DNA of 64,000 nucleotides from Callipepla californica brunnescens (taxonomy: Eukaryota; Chordata; Aves; Galliformes; Odontophoridae): assembly GCA_023055505.1 (NCBI GenBank), contig JALIRH010000124.1:621501-685500 (forward strand), written 5' to 3'. The position numbers and the translations under genes are program-made. This document shows, in pieces, positions 35,447 to 46,566 of this stretch; position 1 is the first letter of the stretch; each line of letters starts with the position of its first letter. The notes beneath the pieces are model-generated. The model did no database searches. It saw nothing but the letters and a program-made list of their open reading frames with translations, and was not told the DNA's origin.

Positions 35447-38400
35447 TTTAGATTAGGGTTGGTGTAGGGCTAGTGTTAGGGTTAGGGTTTAGGGTTAGGG
35501 GTTACGGTAAGGGTTAGGGTTAGGGGTTAGGGTCAGGGATAGTGTCAATGTTAGGGTTAGGGTAAGGGTTAGGGTTAGGGGTTAAGTTTAGGGTAGGGTT
35601 AGGGTTAGGGTAGGGTTATGGTAAGGAATCAGTAGGGTTAGGGTTAGAGTTAGGGTTAGGGATCTGGTGGGTTGGGGTTAGGGTTTAAGGTTAGGGTTAG
35701 GTTTAGGGTAGGGTTAGGGTAGGGTTAAGGTTTAGGGTTAGGGTTAGGGATAGCTAAGGGTTAGGGTAAGGGATAGCGTTAGGGTGAGGGGTAGGGTTAG
35801 GGTAGGGCTACGGTTAGGGGTTAGGGTTAGGGGTTAGGTTTAGGGTAGTGTTAGGGTTAGGGTGAGGGGTAGGGTTAGGGTAGGGCTACGGTTAGGGGTT
35901 AGGGTTAGGGGTTAGGGTTAGGGTAGTGTTAGGGTTAGGTTAGGGTTAGGGGTAGGGGTATGGGTAGGGTTAGGGTAGGGTTAGGGTTAGGGTTGGATTA
36001 GAATTTACGGTAAGGGTTAGGTTTAGTGGTTAGGGTCAGTGTCAGGGTTAGGGGTTAGGGTTAGGGATAGGGTAAGAGTTAGGGTTAGGGTTAGAGTTAG
36101 GGTAGGGTTATAGTTAGGTTTAGGGTAGGGTTAGGGTAAGGGTAGAGTTAGAGTAGGTTTAGGGTAAGGGTAGGGTAGTGTTAGGGTAGGGTATGGGTTA
36201 GGGATTAGGGCTAGGGTAGGGTTAGGGGTTAGTGTTAGGTTTAGGGTTAGGGTAGGGTTGTGGTTAGGGTTAGGGTAGGGTTGGGGTTAGGGACAGGGTT
36301 AGGGTTTGGGCTTACGGGTTGGGGATAGGGGTTAGGGTCACGGTTAGGGTAGGGTTAGGTTAGGTTTAGGGTTAGTGTTAGGGTTATGGTTAGGTAAGGG
36401 TTAGGGTAAATGTTAGGGTAGGGTTAGGGTTATGGGTTAGGGTTATGGGTTAGGGGTAGGTAAGGTTTAGGGTAGGGTTAGGGTCAGGGTCAGGGTTAAG
36501 GGTAGGGTTTGAGTCAGGGTTAGGGTAGGGTTAGGGGTAGGGTTAGGGTAGGGTTAGGGATAGGTAAGGGTTAGGGTAAGGGTTAGGGTTAGGGATAGGG
36601 TAGGGTTAGGGTTAGGGTAGGGCTAGATGTAGGGGTTAGGGGTAGGGGTATGGTTAGGGTTAGGGTAGGGTTAGGGATAGGTAAGGGTTAGGGTAAGGGT
36701 TAGGGATAGGGTAGGGTTAGGCTTAGGGTAGGGCTAGATGTAGGGGTTAGGGGTAGGGGTATGGGTAAGGGTTAGGGTAGGGTTAGGGTTAGGTAAGGGT
36801 TAGGGTAAGGGTTAGGGTTAGGGTCAGGGATGGTGTAGGGTCAGTTTTAGGTTTAGGGTATGGTTAGTGTAAGGGGTAGGGTTAGGGTTAGGGTAGGGCT
36901 AGGGTTAGTGTTAGGGTTAAAATTAGGGGTTAGGAGTTAGGGCTAGGGTAGTGTTAGGGGTTAGTGTTAGGGTTAGGGTAGGGTTGGGGTTAGGGTTAGG
37001 GTTGGGTTGGGGTTAGGGGCAGGGTTAGGGTTAGGGCTTTGGGGTTGGGGTTAGGGGTTAGGGTCACGGTTAGGGTAGGTTTAGGGTTAGTGTTAGGGTT
37101 AGGGTAGGGTTAGGGGTTAGAGTAGGGTTAGTTTTAGTGTTAGGGTTATGGTTAGGTAAGGGTTAGGGGTTAGGGTAAATGTTAGGGTAGTGTTAGGGTT
37201 AGGGTAGGGTTAGGGTTAGGTAAGGGTTAGGGTAGGGTTAGGGTCAGGGTTAAGGGTAGGGTTTGAGTCAGGGTTAGGGTCAGGGTTAGGGTTAGGGTAC
37301 GGTTAGGTTAAGTGTTATGGTTAGGGTAGGGTTAGGGTTAGGTTTTGGGTCCATCAATAGGGTTAGGGTTAGTTTAGATTAGGGTTAGTGTAGGGTTAGG
37401 GGTTAAGGTTAGGGGTTAGGGTTAGGGTAGGGTTAGGGGTTAGGGTCAGGGTAAGGGTTAGGGTTAGAGTTAGGGTAGGGTTTGGTTTAGGGTAAGGGTT
37501 AGGGTAGGGTTAGGGTTGGGTTAGGGTTAGGGTAGGGTTAGGGTTAGGGGTTAGGGTAGCGTCAGGGGTTAAGGTTAGGATAAGGGTTAGGGGTTAGGGT
37601 TAAGGTTAGGGTAAGGGTAGGGTTAGGGATAGGGTTGGGGTTAGGGTTAGGGTAGGGTTAGGGCAGGGTTAGTGTTAGGGTTGGGTTGGGATTAGGGTAG
37701 GGTTAGGGTTAGGGGTTAGGGTAGAGTCAGGGGTTACGGTTAAGGGTTAGGGTTAGGGTAGGGTTAAAGTTGGGGTTAGGAATAGGGTTAGGGTTAGGTT
37801 AGAGTTAGGGTAGGGTTAGGGTAAGGAATCAGTAGGGTTAGGGTTAGAGTTAGGGTTAGGGATCTGGTGGGTTAGGGTTAGGGTTTAAGGTTAGGGTTAG
37901 GTTTAGGGTAGGGTTAGGGTAGGGTTAAGGTTTAGGGTTAGGGTTAGGTTTAGGGGTTAGGGTAGGGCTAGGGTTAGGGGTTGGGTTAGTGTAGGGGTAG
38001 GGGTATGGGTAGGGTTAGGGGTTAGGGTATGGTCAGGGGTTACGGTTAGGTTAAGGTTTAGGGTTAGAGTAGGGTTAGGAGTTAGGGTTAGGGTTAGGGT
38101 TAAGGATAGGGTTGGGGTTAGGGTTAGGGTAGGGCTAGTGTTAGGTTAGGGTTAGGTGTTTGGGTCAGGGTTAGTGTAGGGTTAATGTTAGGGTAGGGGT
38201 TAGGATTAGGTTTATGGTAAGGGTTAGGGTAGGGTTAGGGTAAGAGTTAGGGAAAGGTAAGGGTTAGGGTAAGGGTTAGGGTTAGGGTCAGTGTTAGGGT
38301 CAGGGTTAGGCTTATAGTATGGTTAGGGTAGGGTTAGGGTAGGGGTAGGGGTAAGGGTAGGGGTATGGGTAGGGTTAAGGTAAGGGTAGGGTTAGGGTTA

Positions 38401-41163
38401 GGTTTGGATTAGAGGTTACGGTAAGGGTTAGGGTTAGGGGTTAGGGTCAGTGTCAGGGTTAGGGTTAGGGTAGGGTTAGTGTTAGGGTAAGGTTTAGGGT
38501 TAGGGTTATGGTAAGCGTTAGGGTTAGAGTTAGGGTAGGGGTAGGGTTTGGGTTAGTGGTTAGGGTTAAGGTTAGGGGTTAGGGCTGGGGTAGGTTTAGG
38601 GCTAGGGTAGGGTTGGGTTTAGGGTTAGGGTGGGGTAAGGGTTAGGGGCAGGATAAGGGCTTAGGGGTTGGGGTTAGGGGTTAGGATTAGGGTAGGGTTA
38701 GGGTAAGGGTTAGGGTAGGGTTAAGGGTTAGGGTTTACGGTAGGGTTAGGGTTAGTGTTAGGGTAGGGTTATGGTTAAGTAAGGGTTAGGGTTAAGGTAA
38801 AGGTTAGGGTAGGGTTAGGGTTAGGTTTAAGGGGTAGGGTTTGGGTTAGATAATGGTTATGGTAAGTATTAGGGTCAGGGTTACGGGTAGGGTGTGAGTC
38901 AGGGTTAGGGTTTTAGGGTTAGGGTAGTGTTAGGGTTAGGTTTTGGGTCGATCAATAGGGTTAGGGTTAGATTAGGGTAGGGTTAGGATAGGGTTAGGGT
39001 AGGGTTTGTGTTAGGGTTAGGGTGTAGGGTTAGGGTTAGGGTAGGGTTAGGGTTAGGGGTTAAGGTTAGGGGTTAGTGTTAGGGTAGGGTAGGGGTAGGG
39101 TTAGGGTAGGGTAAGGGTTAGGGGTTAGGATTAGGGTTAAGGTGTTAGGAGTTAGGGTTAGGGTAGGGTTAGGGTTAGGGTTAGGGTTAGGGTTAGAATA
39201 GGGTAAGGGTTAGGGGTAGGGTTACGGGTAGGGTTAGGGTAAAGTTAGGGTTAGGGTTCCGGTTACGGTTAGGGTCCATCAATAGGGTTAGGGTTTAGGG
39301 TTAGGGGTTAGGGTTAGGTGTATGGGTAGGGGTAGGGTTAGGGTTAGGGTTAGGTTGGATTAGGGTTAGGGTTAGGGTTGGGTAAGGGTTAGGGGTAGGA
39401 TTACGGGTAGGGTTAGTGTTATGGTTAGGGTCCATCAATAGGGTTAGGCAAGGTTTAGGGTTAGGGTTAGGTGTTAGGGTAAGGGGTTAGGGTTAGTGTA
39501 GGGTTAGGGTCCATCAATAGGGTTATGGTAGGGTTAGGGTTATGGATAGGGTTAGAGTTAGGGTAGGGTTAGAGTTAGGGTTAGGGTAGGGTTAGGGTAA
39601 GGGTAGAGTTAGGGTAGGTTTATGGTAAGGGTAGGGTAGTGTTAGGGTAGGGTATGGGTTAGGGGTTAGGGTTAAGGTTAGGGGTTAGGGCTCGGGTAGG
39701 GTTAGGGGTTAGTGTTAGGGTTAGGGGCAGGGTTAGGGTTAGGGTAGGGTTGGGGTTAGGGTTAGGGTAGGGTTGGGGTTAGGGACAGGGTTAGGGTTTG
39801 GGCTTACGGGTTGGGGATAGGGGTTAGGGTCACGGTTAGGGTAGGGTTAGGTTAGGTTAGGTTTAGGGTTAGTGTTAGGGTTATGGTTAGGTAAGGGTTA
39901 GGGGTTAGGGTAAATGTTAGGGTAGGGTTAGGGTTAGGTTAGGGTTAGTGTTAGGGTTAGGGTTATGGCTTAGGGGTAGGTAAGGGTTAGGGTAGAGTTA
40001 GGGTCAGGGTCAGGGTTAAGGGTAGGGTTTGAGTCAGGGTCAGGGTCAGGGTTAGGGTTAGCACAGGGTTAGGGTAGGGTTAGGTGTTAGGGTAGGGTTA
40101 GGGTTAGTGTTAGAGTTATGGTTAGGTAGGGGTTAGGGTAAGGGTTAGGGGTTAGGGTAAATGTTAGGGTAGGTTTAGGGTTAAGGATTAGGGTAGAGGT
40201 AGGGTTAGGTAAGGGTTAGGGTATGGTTAGGGTAAGGGTTAGGGTTGGATTAGAATTTACGGTAAGGGTTAGGGTTAGGGGTTAGGGTCAGTATTAGGGT
40301 TAGGGGTTAGGGATAGGGTAAGAGTTAGGGTAGGGTTAGGGTAGGGTTAGAGTTAGGGTAGGGTTAGTGTTAGGGTTAGGGTACGTTTAGGGTTTGGGTA
40401 AGGGTTAGGGTGAGGGTTGGTGTTAGGGTAGGATTAGGGTTAGGTTCAGGGTTAGAGTAGTGTTAGGGTTTAGGGTTAGGGTTAGGGTATGGTTAGGGGT
40501 TAGGGTTGGGGTAAGGGTTAGGTTAGGGTTAGGGTTAGGGGGTTAGGGTTAGGGGATTAGTGTTAGGGTTAGGGGTTAGGGTTAGGGTGAGGGTTGGTGT
40601 TAGGGTAGGATTAGGGTTAGGTTCAAGGTTAGGGTAGTGTTAGGGTTCAGGGTTAGGGTTGTGGTAAGGTTTAGGGGACTGGTGTTAGGGGTTAGGGTAG
40701 GGTTAGGGTTAGGATTGGGATTAGGTTTAGGTTAGGGTTATGGTTAGGGTTAGGATAGGGTTAATGTAGGGTTAGGGTTAGTGATAGAGTAAGACTTAGG
40801 GTTAGGGTTATGGTAAGAGTTAGGGATTGGGATACGGTTAGATTTAGGGTTAAGAATAGGGTTCGGGTTTGATTAGGGTTAGGGTTAGTGTTAGGAATCA
40901 ATTTGGAGGAAGGAAAAGGTTTAGGAATTGGTTCATTGTTAGGGTTAGTCTTCAAGTTAGTAATAGAGTAAGGGTTAGTGTTCGGGTTAGGAATAGGGTT
41001 CTGAATAGGGCGAGGTTTGGGAATAGGATGAAGTTTAGGGTTAGGGTTCGGGTCAGATTTAGCACTATGTTTCAGGTTCCTTTTAGGTTTAGTGATAAGG
41101 ATTAGGGGTACGTTTAGGTATTGTACAATGCTAAGTGTTAGCTTCTGGGTGGGGGTTGGGGTT
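32129..41163. repeat. Degenerate telomere-like array, G-strand (TTAGGG) on plus, 9 kb
   Basis: TTAGGG variants (GGGTTA, AGGGTAGGG, TTAGGGG, TTTAGGG) without long perfect runs. Marker sequences recur, showing amplification of longer blocks: GGGTCCATCAATAGGGTTA near 32510, 32578, 34966, 35370, 37348, 39275, 39431 and 39511, and GGGTTTGAGTCAGGGTTAG near 33328, 34379, 35290, 36508, 37260 and 40027. The last part (about 40700-41163) is closer to the 4814-bp unit described below. No gene visible. Confidence 0.92.
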
Positions 41164-41737
41164 TGTCATGGTTTTATGATTTTTTGGTACTGGTATTCCA
41201 CATCATAACATCATGTATTGCATTAGGAGTTGAAGAGCTAATACTCCAGCTCCATAGATCATTGATAATTCCAGGTATACCTGTCTGAGAAGAGAAGAAG
41301 CACTACATTCCCCAGAGGACTTTGCGATGCTTTGTATTTTTACGTGTTTTCCGCTCAGAGGGAACAGATAAAAACCCTCAGCGGTCACGGGACACTCTCT
41401 TTCCTTCGGGATCGACTCAGCAGTGGGTGCTCGCTGCCGTATCGCCTTCAGCGTTAGCGTAAGGCCTTCGGTTTATCGGACACTCTCTCTTGCTCATTTT
41501 GTTTGATTCATTAGCCTCAATTCCAATTACATTGTATTATATTGTGTTATTTTGCTTTCTAATATCTTATTTAGTAAATTAGCTTTCCTCCTCAGATCGT
41601 TGCCGCTGTTTTGTTTCTAGGCCCATCTCCCTTTTCCCTTTTCCCTTTTTCCTTGCCCTTTCCTGGGGCGTGGGTCCGTGGGTCCCCGCAGCAATCGTCA
41701 CGGAACCGGGCCGATCCAGCCCGGTAAACCGTTGACA
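41164..41737 (+). mobile_element. Solo LTR of the ERV-L-like family, GGGTT target duplication
   Basis: TGTCATGG start, GTTGACA end, 574 bp, the same family as the LTR at 11812-12352. GGGTT flanks it on both sides (41159-41163 and 41738-41742). The paralogous empty site is intact in the 4814-bp units (GGGTT at about 54088-54092), so the insertion came after this sequence was duplicated, or hit only this copy. Recombination between LTRs would leave such a solo copy. Confidence 0.92.
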
Positions 41738-42350
41738 GGGTTAGATTAAGGGTGAGGGTTAGGATTAGGACTAGATTTAGGATTAGGTTTAGGAATAGGT
41801 TTTCTTTGATTGTTAGAGTGAGAGAAAGGTTAGGCCTTGGGTTTGTTTTTGGAATAGTTTTGGGTTTCAGAATAGGAATTGGGTTAGTATTTGGAATCTG
41901 TTTTGGTTTAGTATTAGTGTTAGGGTCAGGGTTAGAAGTTAGGTGATGGCTGTGGTAATCTAATGCTTTGTGTTAGGCTTAGGGTTGGGCTTAAATTTGG
42001 GGTTGGTTTTAAGGTCCCATTTAGATTTCAGGTAGAATTGGAGTTAAATTAAGGTAACGGTTAGGATTAGATTTAGGGTTCTGATAAGGGTTAGGTTAGG
42101 GTTAGGGTTTGGTTCCAAGTTGTTTTTAGGGTTAGGGTTAACGTTAGGTTTCAGGATAGGGTTAGGAATATAGCTAGGTGTTAGGTAAGGTTTAATCCTA
42201 GGGTTTCAGTTCGGGTTAGGTGAAGCATTAGTTTTACAGTTAGAAGACATGTTAGGGTTAGGGTTAGGTTTTGGTGTAGATTTAGGTTTAGGGTAAGGGT
42301 TAGGGATGTAGATGAAGGTTTAGTGGAAGGGGTAGGGTTCTCTTTAGTTT
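41738..42350. repeat. Diverged telomere-like repeat, paralogous to the 4814-bp units
   Basis: Resumes the sequence interrupted by the LTR (TTAGATTAAGGGTGAGGG) and runs parallel to about 54093-54980, with differences such as missing segments. It ends in GGACCCACAGCACAGAACCC, where C-rich minisatellite takes over. Confidence 0.8.
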
Positions 42351-42937
42351 TAGGACCCACAGCACAGAACCCGGCCCCAAAAGGGCACGAACGGACCCCA
42401 TAACCCAGCCCTATAATGTCGATATCTGACCCCAAAACTCAGCACCAAAATCCTGCAATTCCACCCCAAAATCTCCATTATCAGCCCCAGAATCCGATTA
42501 TTTCCCCCAAATGTCAGCCCCAAATCCCATTAGTTCCCCCCTGACCCCACAATTTTCCCCCGACCCCATAATTCCCCCCCATGACCCTATAATTTCCCCC
42601 CCAACCCCATCAATTCCCCCCTGTGACCCCATTACTTCACCTCCTGACCCTGTTACTTCCCCTATTCCCCCCGACCCTATAATTGCCCTAGAACAGCCGC
42701 AGGACGATTCCTCGGTGCTGTTTGAGGTCACATCAGCCCAACCCCATTACTTTCCCCGCGTCCCCATAATTCACCTGTTCCCCCCGTGACCCCATTAATT
42801 TCCCCTCTGACCCTATTAGTTCCCCTGTTCCCCCTCCAACCCTTTAAATTCCCCCTGACCCCATAATTCCCCCTGACCCCATTGCTTTCCTCCCGACCCC
42901 ATAAATTCCCCCTGACCCCATAATTGCTCTATAACAG
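42351..42937. repeat. C-rich minisatellite (GACCCCATAATTCCCC), SGF29 intron
   Basis: Irregular units of about 17-20 bases built on TGACCCCATAATTCCCCCC. C-runs of four or more at short spacing give the minus strand G-quadruplex potential. It includes a duplicated exon start at 42697-42726 and abuts the last SGF29 exon. Confidence 0.8.
42697..42726 (+). pseudogene. SGF29: Duplicated start of the last SGF29 exon
   Basis: AACAG acceptor followed by PQDDSSVLFE codons, then GTCACATC, which diverges. It repeats the first 30 bases of the exon at 42938 with one synonymous change (GAC for GAT), 241 bp upstream. A tandem duplication with the minisatellite unit is the simplest source. Confidence 0.75.
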
Positions 42938-43195
42938 CCGCAGGATGATTCCTCGGTGCTGTTTGAGGACACGTTGTACGCTGACGGATATTCATCGCCA
43001 CTCAACGTCGCACAGCGCTACGTTGTGGCCTGCAGGGACACCAAGAAGAAGCGACCCCGTGTGGCCGTTTTGGGGCCGTTCCAGGATTTGGGTTTTTTGG
43101 GGTCATTAGGGCCGATTTACAGTCACTTTGGGGTCACTCTGGAGCACTTTGGGGTGCAGTGCTGCATCGTGGCCTGCAGAGACACCAAGAAGTGA
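42938..43195 (+). CDS. SGF29: SGF29 last coding exon, with extended reading frame
   Basis: After acceptor ATAACAG it reads PQDDSSVLFEDTLYADGY, SSPLNVAQRYVVACRDTKKK: the C-terminal end of the SGF29 second Tudor domain, nearly identical to the vertebrate protein. SGF29 normally stops right after the final lysines. Here the next codon is CGA and the frame runs on for about 43 residues to TGA 43193-43195, ending in a second copy of VACRDTKK. A T-to-C change of an original TGA would explain this. Middle exons are missing from the window. Confidence 0.72.
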   Translation, partial: PQDDSSVLFEDTLYADGYSSPLNVAQRYVVACRDTKKKRPRVAVLGPFQDLGFLGSLGPIYSHFGVTLEHFGVQCCIVACRDTKK

Positions 43196-43375
43196 CCCCA
43201 TAGGGGATTTGATATGGTCCTTATGGGGTCGTTATAGGGTTTTGGGGTCACTTTGGGGTCATTTTGGGGCCCTTTGGGGCGCAGCGCTTCCAAGAAGTGT
43301 TGGAAGTAATCTGGGATATTTGGGGTCATTTTGTGTCACATCGGGGTCACTTCGGGTCATTGCACGTTGGGGCGT
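43056..43375. repeat. G-rich minisatellite (TTTGGGGTCAC) around the SGF29 3' end
   Basis: Units of about 11-13 bases built on TTTTGGGGTCA or CTTTGGGGTC. The array overlaps the extended SGF29 frame, which explains the low-complexity tail of that frame. A copy of the exon end (43164-43195) is embedded in it. Confidence 0.7.
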
Positions 43376-43641
43376 GGCTCGAATGCGAGGCTTAACGTTG
43401 GCCATGCCCACTCGCTTCCCACTGGCTTCCGGTTTCCCACTTCCAGGCGTGCTTCCGCCTCCTTACCCACAATGCCCCGCTCGCTGCCGGAAATCCGCGC
43501 TCCCAGAAGTTTCAGTCATTTCCGGTCATCGTGCCTCGTTCCAGTGGCACTGTTCCGCCTCGCTACCCCACACCCCGCCCTTTCCGCTGCCGATCTGTGC
43601 TGTGATTGGCCGAGCTGTGCCGTGGGGCCGGAAGCGGCCGC
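43376..43641 (+). promoter_or_regulatory. CpG-rich promoter-like region
   Basis: Unique GC-rich DNA with several CTTCCGG/TTTCCGG ETS-type motifs (about 43428-43535), GATTGGC, an inverted CCAAT box, at about 43604, CCGGAAGCGG at about 43629, and ACCCACAATGCCCC, resembling part of a ZNF143 site. No TATA box. It precedes an ATG at 43642, as in compact housekeeping promoters. Confidence 0.6.
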
Positions 43642-43674
43642 ATGGTGGAAGCGGAGCTGGAAGCAGAGCACGTG
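43642..43674 (+). CDS. Candidate first coding exon of an unidentified gene
   Basis: ATG GTG GAA GCG GAG (MVEAELEAEHV) follows the promoter-like region with a G-rich Kozak side and ends at a possible donor GTCAGT. The Glu-rich start is plausible for a real protein, but I do not recognise it. A candidate next exon is at 44534-44574. Confidence 0.4.
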
Positions 43675-43689
43675 GTCAGTGGCAGGGCG

Positions 43690-44510
43690 GGAGGGGCGGT
43701 TATGGGGCCGGGGTCAGGTTATGGGGTTATGGGGCAGGGATTTGGGGCTGGGGTCGTGGGTGTGGGGTCCAGGCTTGGGGCAGAGCTGTGGGGCAGAGTT
43801 GTGGGTCCAGGTGCACTGATTGGGGCAGAGCTGTTGGATGCGGGGCTGAGCTGTGGGGTGGATCTGTGGGGCAGAGCTGTGGCGGTTGGGGGGCGGAGGT
43901 GTGGTGCAGGTATGAGCAGATGTGGGGCTCAGATGCGGGGCTGAGCTGCGGGATGTGAGGCTGATCCATGGGGCAGAGCTGTGGAATGTGGGGCTGATCT
44001 GTGGGGCAGGTAGGTATGTGGGGCAGAGCTGTGGGATGTGGGGCAGGTATGTGCAGATTGGGGTTGAGCCGTGGGGCTGAGGTGTGGGATATGGGGCAGC
44101 ACTATGGGGCTGAGTTGTGGGGTTGAGCCGTGGGGCAGAGGTGTGGGATGTGGGGCAGATCTGTGGGTCCAGGTGTGGGGTTTGGGGCAGATGTGTGGGG
44201 CAGAGCCACAGGGCTGAGCTCTGGGGCCAGGTGTGGGGTGAGGGGCTGAGCTGTGGTGCAGAGCTGAGGGATGTGGGGCTGAGCTGTGGGTCCAGGTGTG
44301 GGGTTTGGGGCAGATGTGTGGGGCAGAGCCACAGGGCTGAGCTCTGGGGCCAGGTGTGGGATGAGGGGCTGAGCTGTGGGATGTGGGGCTGAGCTGTGTG
44401 GCCAGGGGATGAGGGGCAGAGATGTGGGGCAAATGTGTGGGATGTGGGGCAGCGCTGTGGGGCTGAGCTGTGGTGTGGATGTTTGGGGTGAAGGTGTGGG
44501 GCAGAGTTCT
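43690..44510. repeat. G-rich minisatellite (CTGTGGGGCAGAG), 12-bp style units
   Basis: Repeats of CTGTGGGGCAGAG / CTGAGCTGTGGGGC. A block containing CTGTGGGTCCAGGTGTGGGG at 44161 recurs at 44284, a 123-bp period with almost no differences. Long open frames on both strands come from the repeat. It would be an intron of the candidate gene starting at 43642. Confidence 0.82.
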
Positions 44511-44533
44511 GCCCCACAGAGGTGCTCCCGCAG

Positions 44534-44574
44534 GAGGTGGAGGAGATGCAGTGGCGGCATTCTGAGGGGAATAG
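44534..44574 (+). CDS. Candidate internal exon, unidentified gene
   Basis: Acceptor GGTGCTCCCGCAG (or an earlier one, TTCTGCCCCACAG, ending at 44519), codons EVEEMQWRHSEGN and a GTCAGT donor. Its phase fits the exon at 43642-43674. It is unique sequence inside minisatellite DNA, which is the main reason to call it. Function unknown. Confidence 0.35.
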
Positions 44575-45226
44575 GTCAGTGCCCCATTGCTGCCCCACAG
44601 CTGCCCCATAGCCACCCCATTGAGATCCACTGAGATCAGTGGAGACCCCATTGAGATCCGTAGGGACCCCATGGAGATCCATGGTGACCCATGGCTGCCC
44701 CGTAGCTGCCCCACATCCGCCCCATAGCTGGGCGTGGCTTCGCTCTGGGCACACCGCCTTCTGCGGGACCCACAGCGACCCACACTGACCCACAGTGACC
44801 CACACTGACCCATAGAGACCCACAGCGACCCATAGAGACTCACAGCGACCCAACCGACCCACAGCAACCTATAGGGGGAACCACAGCAACCCACAGAGAC
44901 CGATAGCTCACACAGCGACCCACAGTGACCCACAGCGGGACCCACAGCGACCCATAGAGACCCACAGCGACCCATAGAAACACATAGAGACTCATAGTTA
45001 CCCACAGCGATTTATAGAGACCCACAGCGACTCACTGAGACCCACAGTGACCTATAGCTGGACCCACAGACACCCACAGCAACCCAAAGTGACCCACAGC
45101 TTGACCCATAGCGACCCATGCCAGGAACCACAGCGATCCATTGGGACCCATAGCGATCCACAGCGACCCATGGAAAACCACAGGGAGCAAGAGGGAGCCA
45201 CAGAGACACAGCGACATCACGTGAGA

Positions 45227-45241
45227 GCGCCGCCTGGTGTC
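45227..45241. promoter_or_regulatory. CTCF-like motif, copy 1 (imperfect)
   Basis: AGCGCCGCCTGGTGTC carries changes in the core relative to copy 2. Same cassette: ACATCACGTGAG before it and AACTGCAGCTCCTTAGG after it. Confidence 0.35.
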
Positions 45242-46012
45242 GTGGAGGGGGAACTGCAGCTCCTTAGGAATCTCCTGGGGCACATAGAGACCAACAGCGC
45301 CTCATAGCAGGACCCACACTGACCCACAGCGAACCATATTGGGACCCACAGCGTAACCCACAGCGACCCGTAACAGACCACATTGACCCATTGCGACGCA
45401 CTGCAACCCATAGCGACTCATAGAGGCACAGCGACACACAGCCATCCACAGCAACCCATAGCGACCCAGCCGACCCACAGCAACCTATAGGGGGGCCCAC
45501 AGCGACTCACAGCAACCCACAGAGACCGATTACAACCAATAGTGACCGATAGCGACCCACCGCGACACACAGCGACCCACACCGACCCATAGCAACCCAC
45601 AGTGACCCACAGAGACCCACTGAGACCCATAGAGACCCAAAGCGACCCACAGCGACCCATAGCAGGACCTAGAGTGACCCATAGCGTCCCGAAGAGACCC
45701 GTAGCGACTCACTGCGACCCACAATGACCCATAGCTGGACCCACAGACACCCACAGCATGACCCACAGCGACCCATTGCAACCCTTAGCAACATGTAGAG
45801 ACTTATAGCGATCCACATCGACCCATAGCGACCCATGGATACACATAGCAAGACCCACAGTGACCCATAGCGTCCCATAGAGACCCGCAGCAAAACGTAG
45901 CATCCCACAGAGATCGATAGCGACGCATAGTGACCCACAGCGACCCATAGCGCCCAATAGGAAACCACTGATAGCAATAAGGAGCCCTAGAGACCCAGCG
46001 ACATTACGTGAG

Positions 46013-46027
46013 AGCGCCCCCTGGTGG
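46013..46027. promoter_or_regulatory. CTCF-like motif, copy 2 (best match)
   Basis: AGCGCCCCCTGGTGG is the reverse complement of CCACCAGGGGGCGCT, the vertebrate CTCF core consensus. It is preceded by ACATTACGTGAG and followed by CGTGGAGGGGAACTGCAG, the shared cassette. Confidence 0.65.
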
Positions 46028-46259
46028 CGTGGAGGGGAACTGCAGCCCCTTAGGGATCCATTGGGAACCTTAGAGACCCACAGAGACCCATAGCAGGACC
46101 CACAGCAAACCAAAGCGATCCATAGCAACCCATAGCGATCCACAGTGACCCACAGTAACCCACAGCGAAGCATATTGGGACCCATAGCGACACATAGCGC
46201 CCAATAGGAAAACACAGAGAGCAATAGGAAGCCGTAGAGACACAGCGACATCATGTGAG

Positions 46260-46274
46260 AGCTCCCTCTGGTGG
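46260..46274. promoter_or_regulatory. CTCF-like motif, copy 3 (imperfect)
   Basis: AGCTCCCTCTGGTGG keeps most of the core. It lies 247 bp after copy 2, with the same flanks. Confidence 0.5.
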
Positions 46275-46566
46275 CGTGAAGGGGAACTGCAGCCCCTTAG
46301 GGATCTCCTGGGGCACGTAGAGACCCATAGCAGGACCCACACCGACCCACAGCGAACCCTATTGGGACCCATAGCGTGACCCACAGCGACCCACAGCAAC
46401 CCATAGAGACTCATAGCAAACCACAGCAACCCACAGTGACCCATAGCGAGACCCACAGCGACCCACAGTGACCCACAGCTTGACCCAAAGCAACCCATGC
46501 CGGGACCCACAGCGACCCATAGAAAACCTCAGAGAGCAATAGGAAGGCACAGAGACATCACGTGAG

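Noticed and set aside
43714..45005. Long minus-strand frames (up to 382 residues) rich in Pro, His and Ser
   Set aside because: They run across two different minisatellites and the candidate exons of the other strand; low complexity, no family match.
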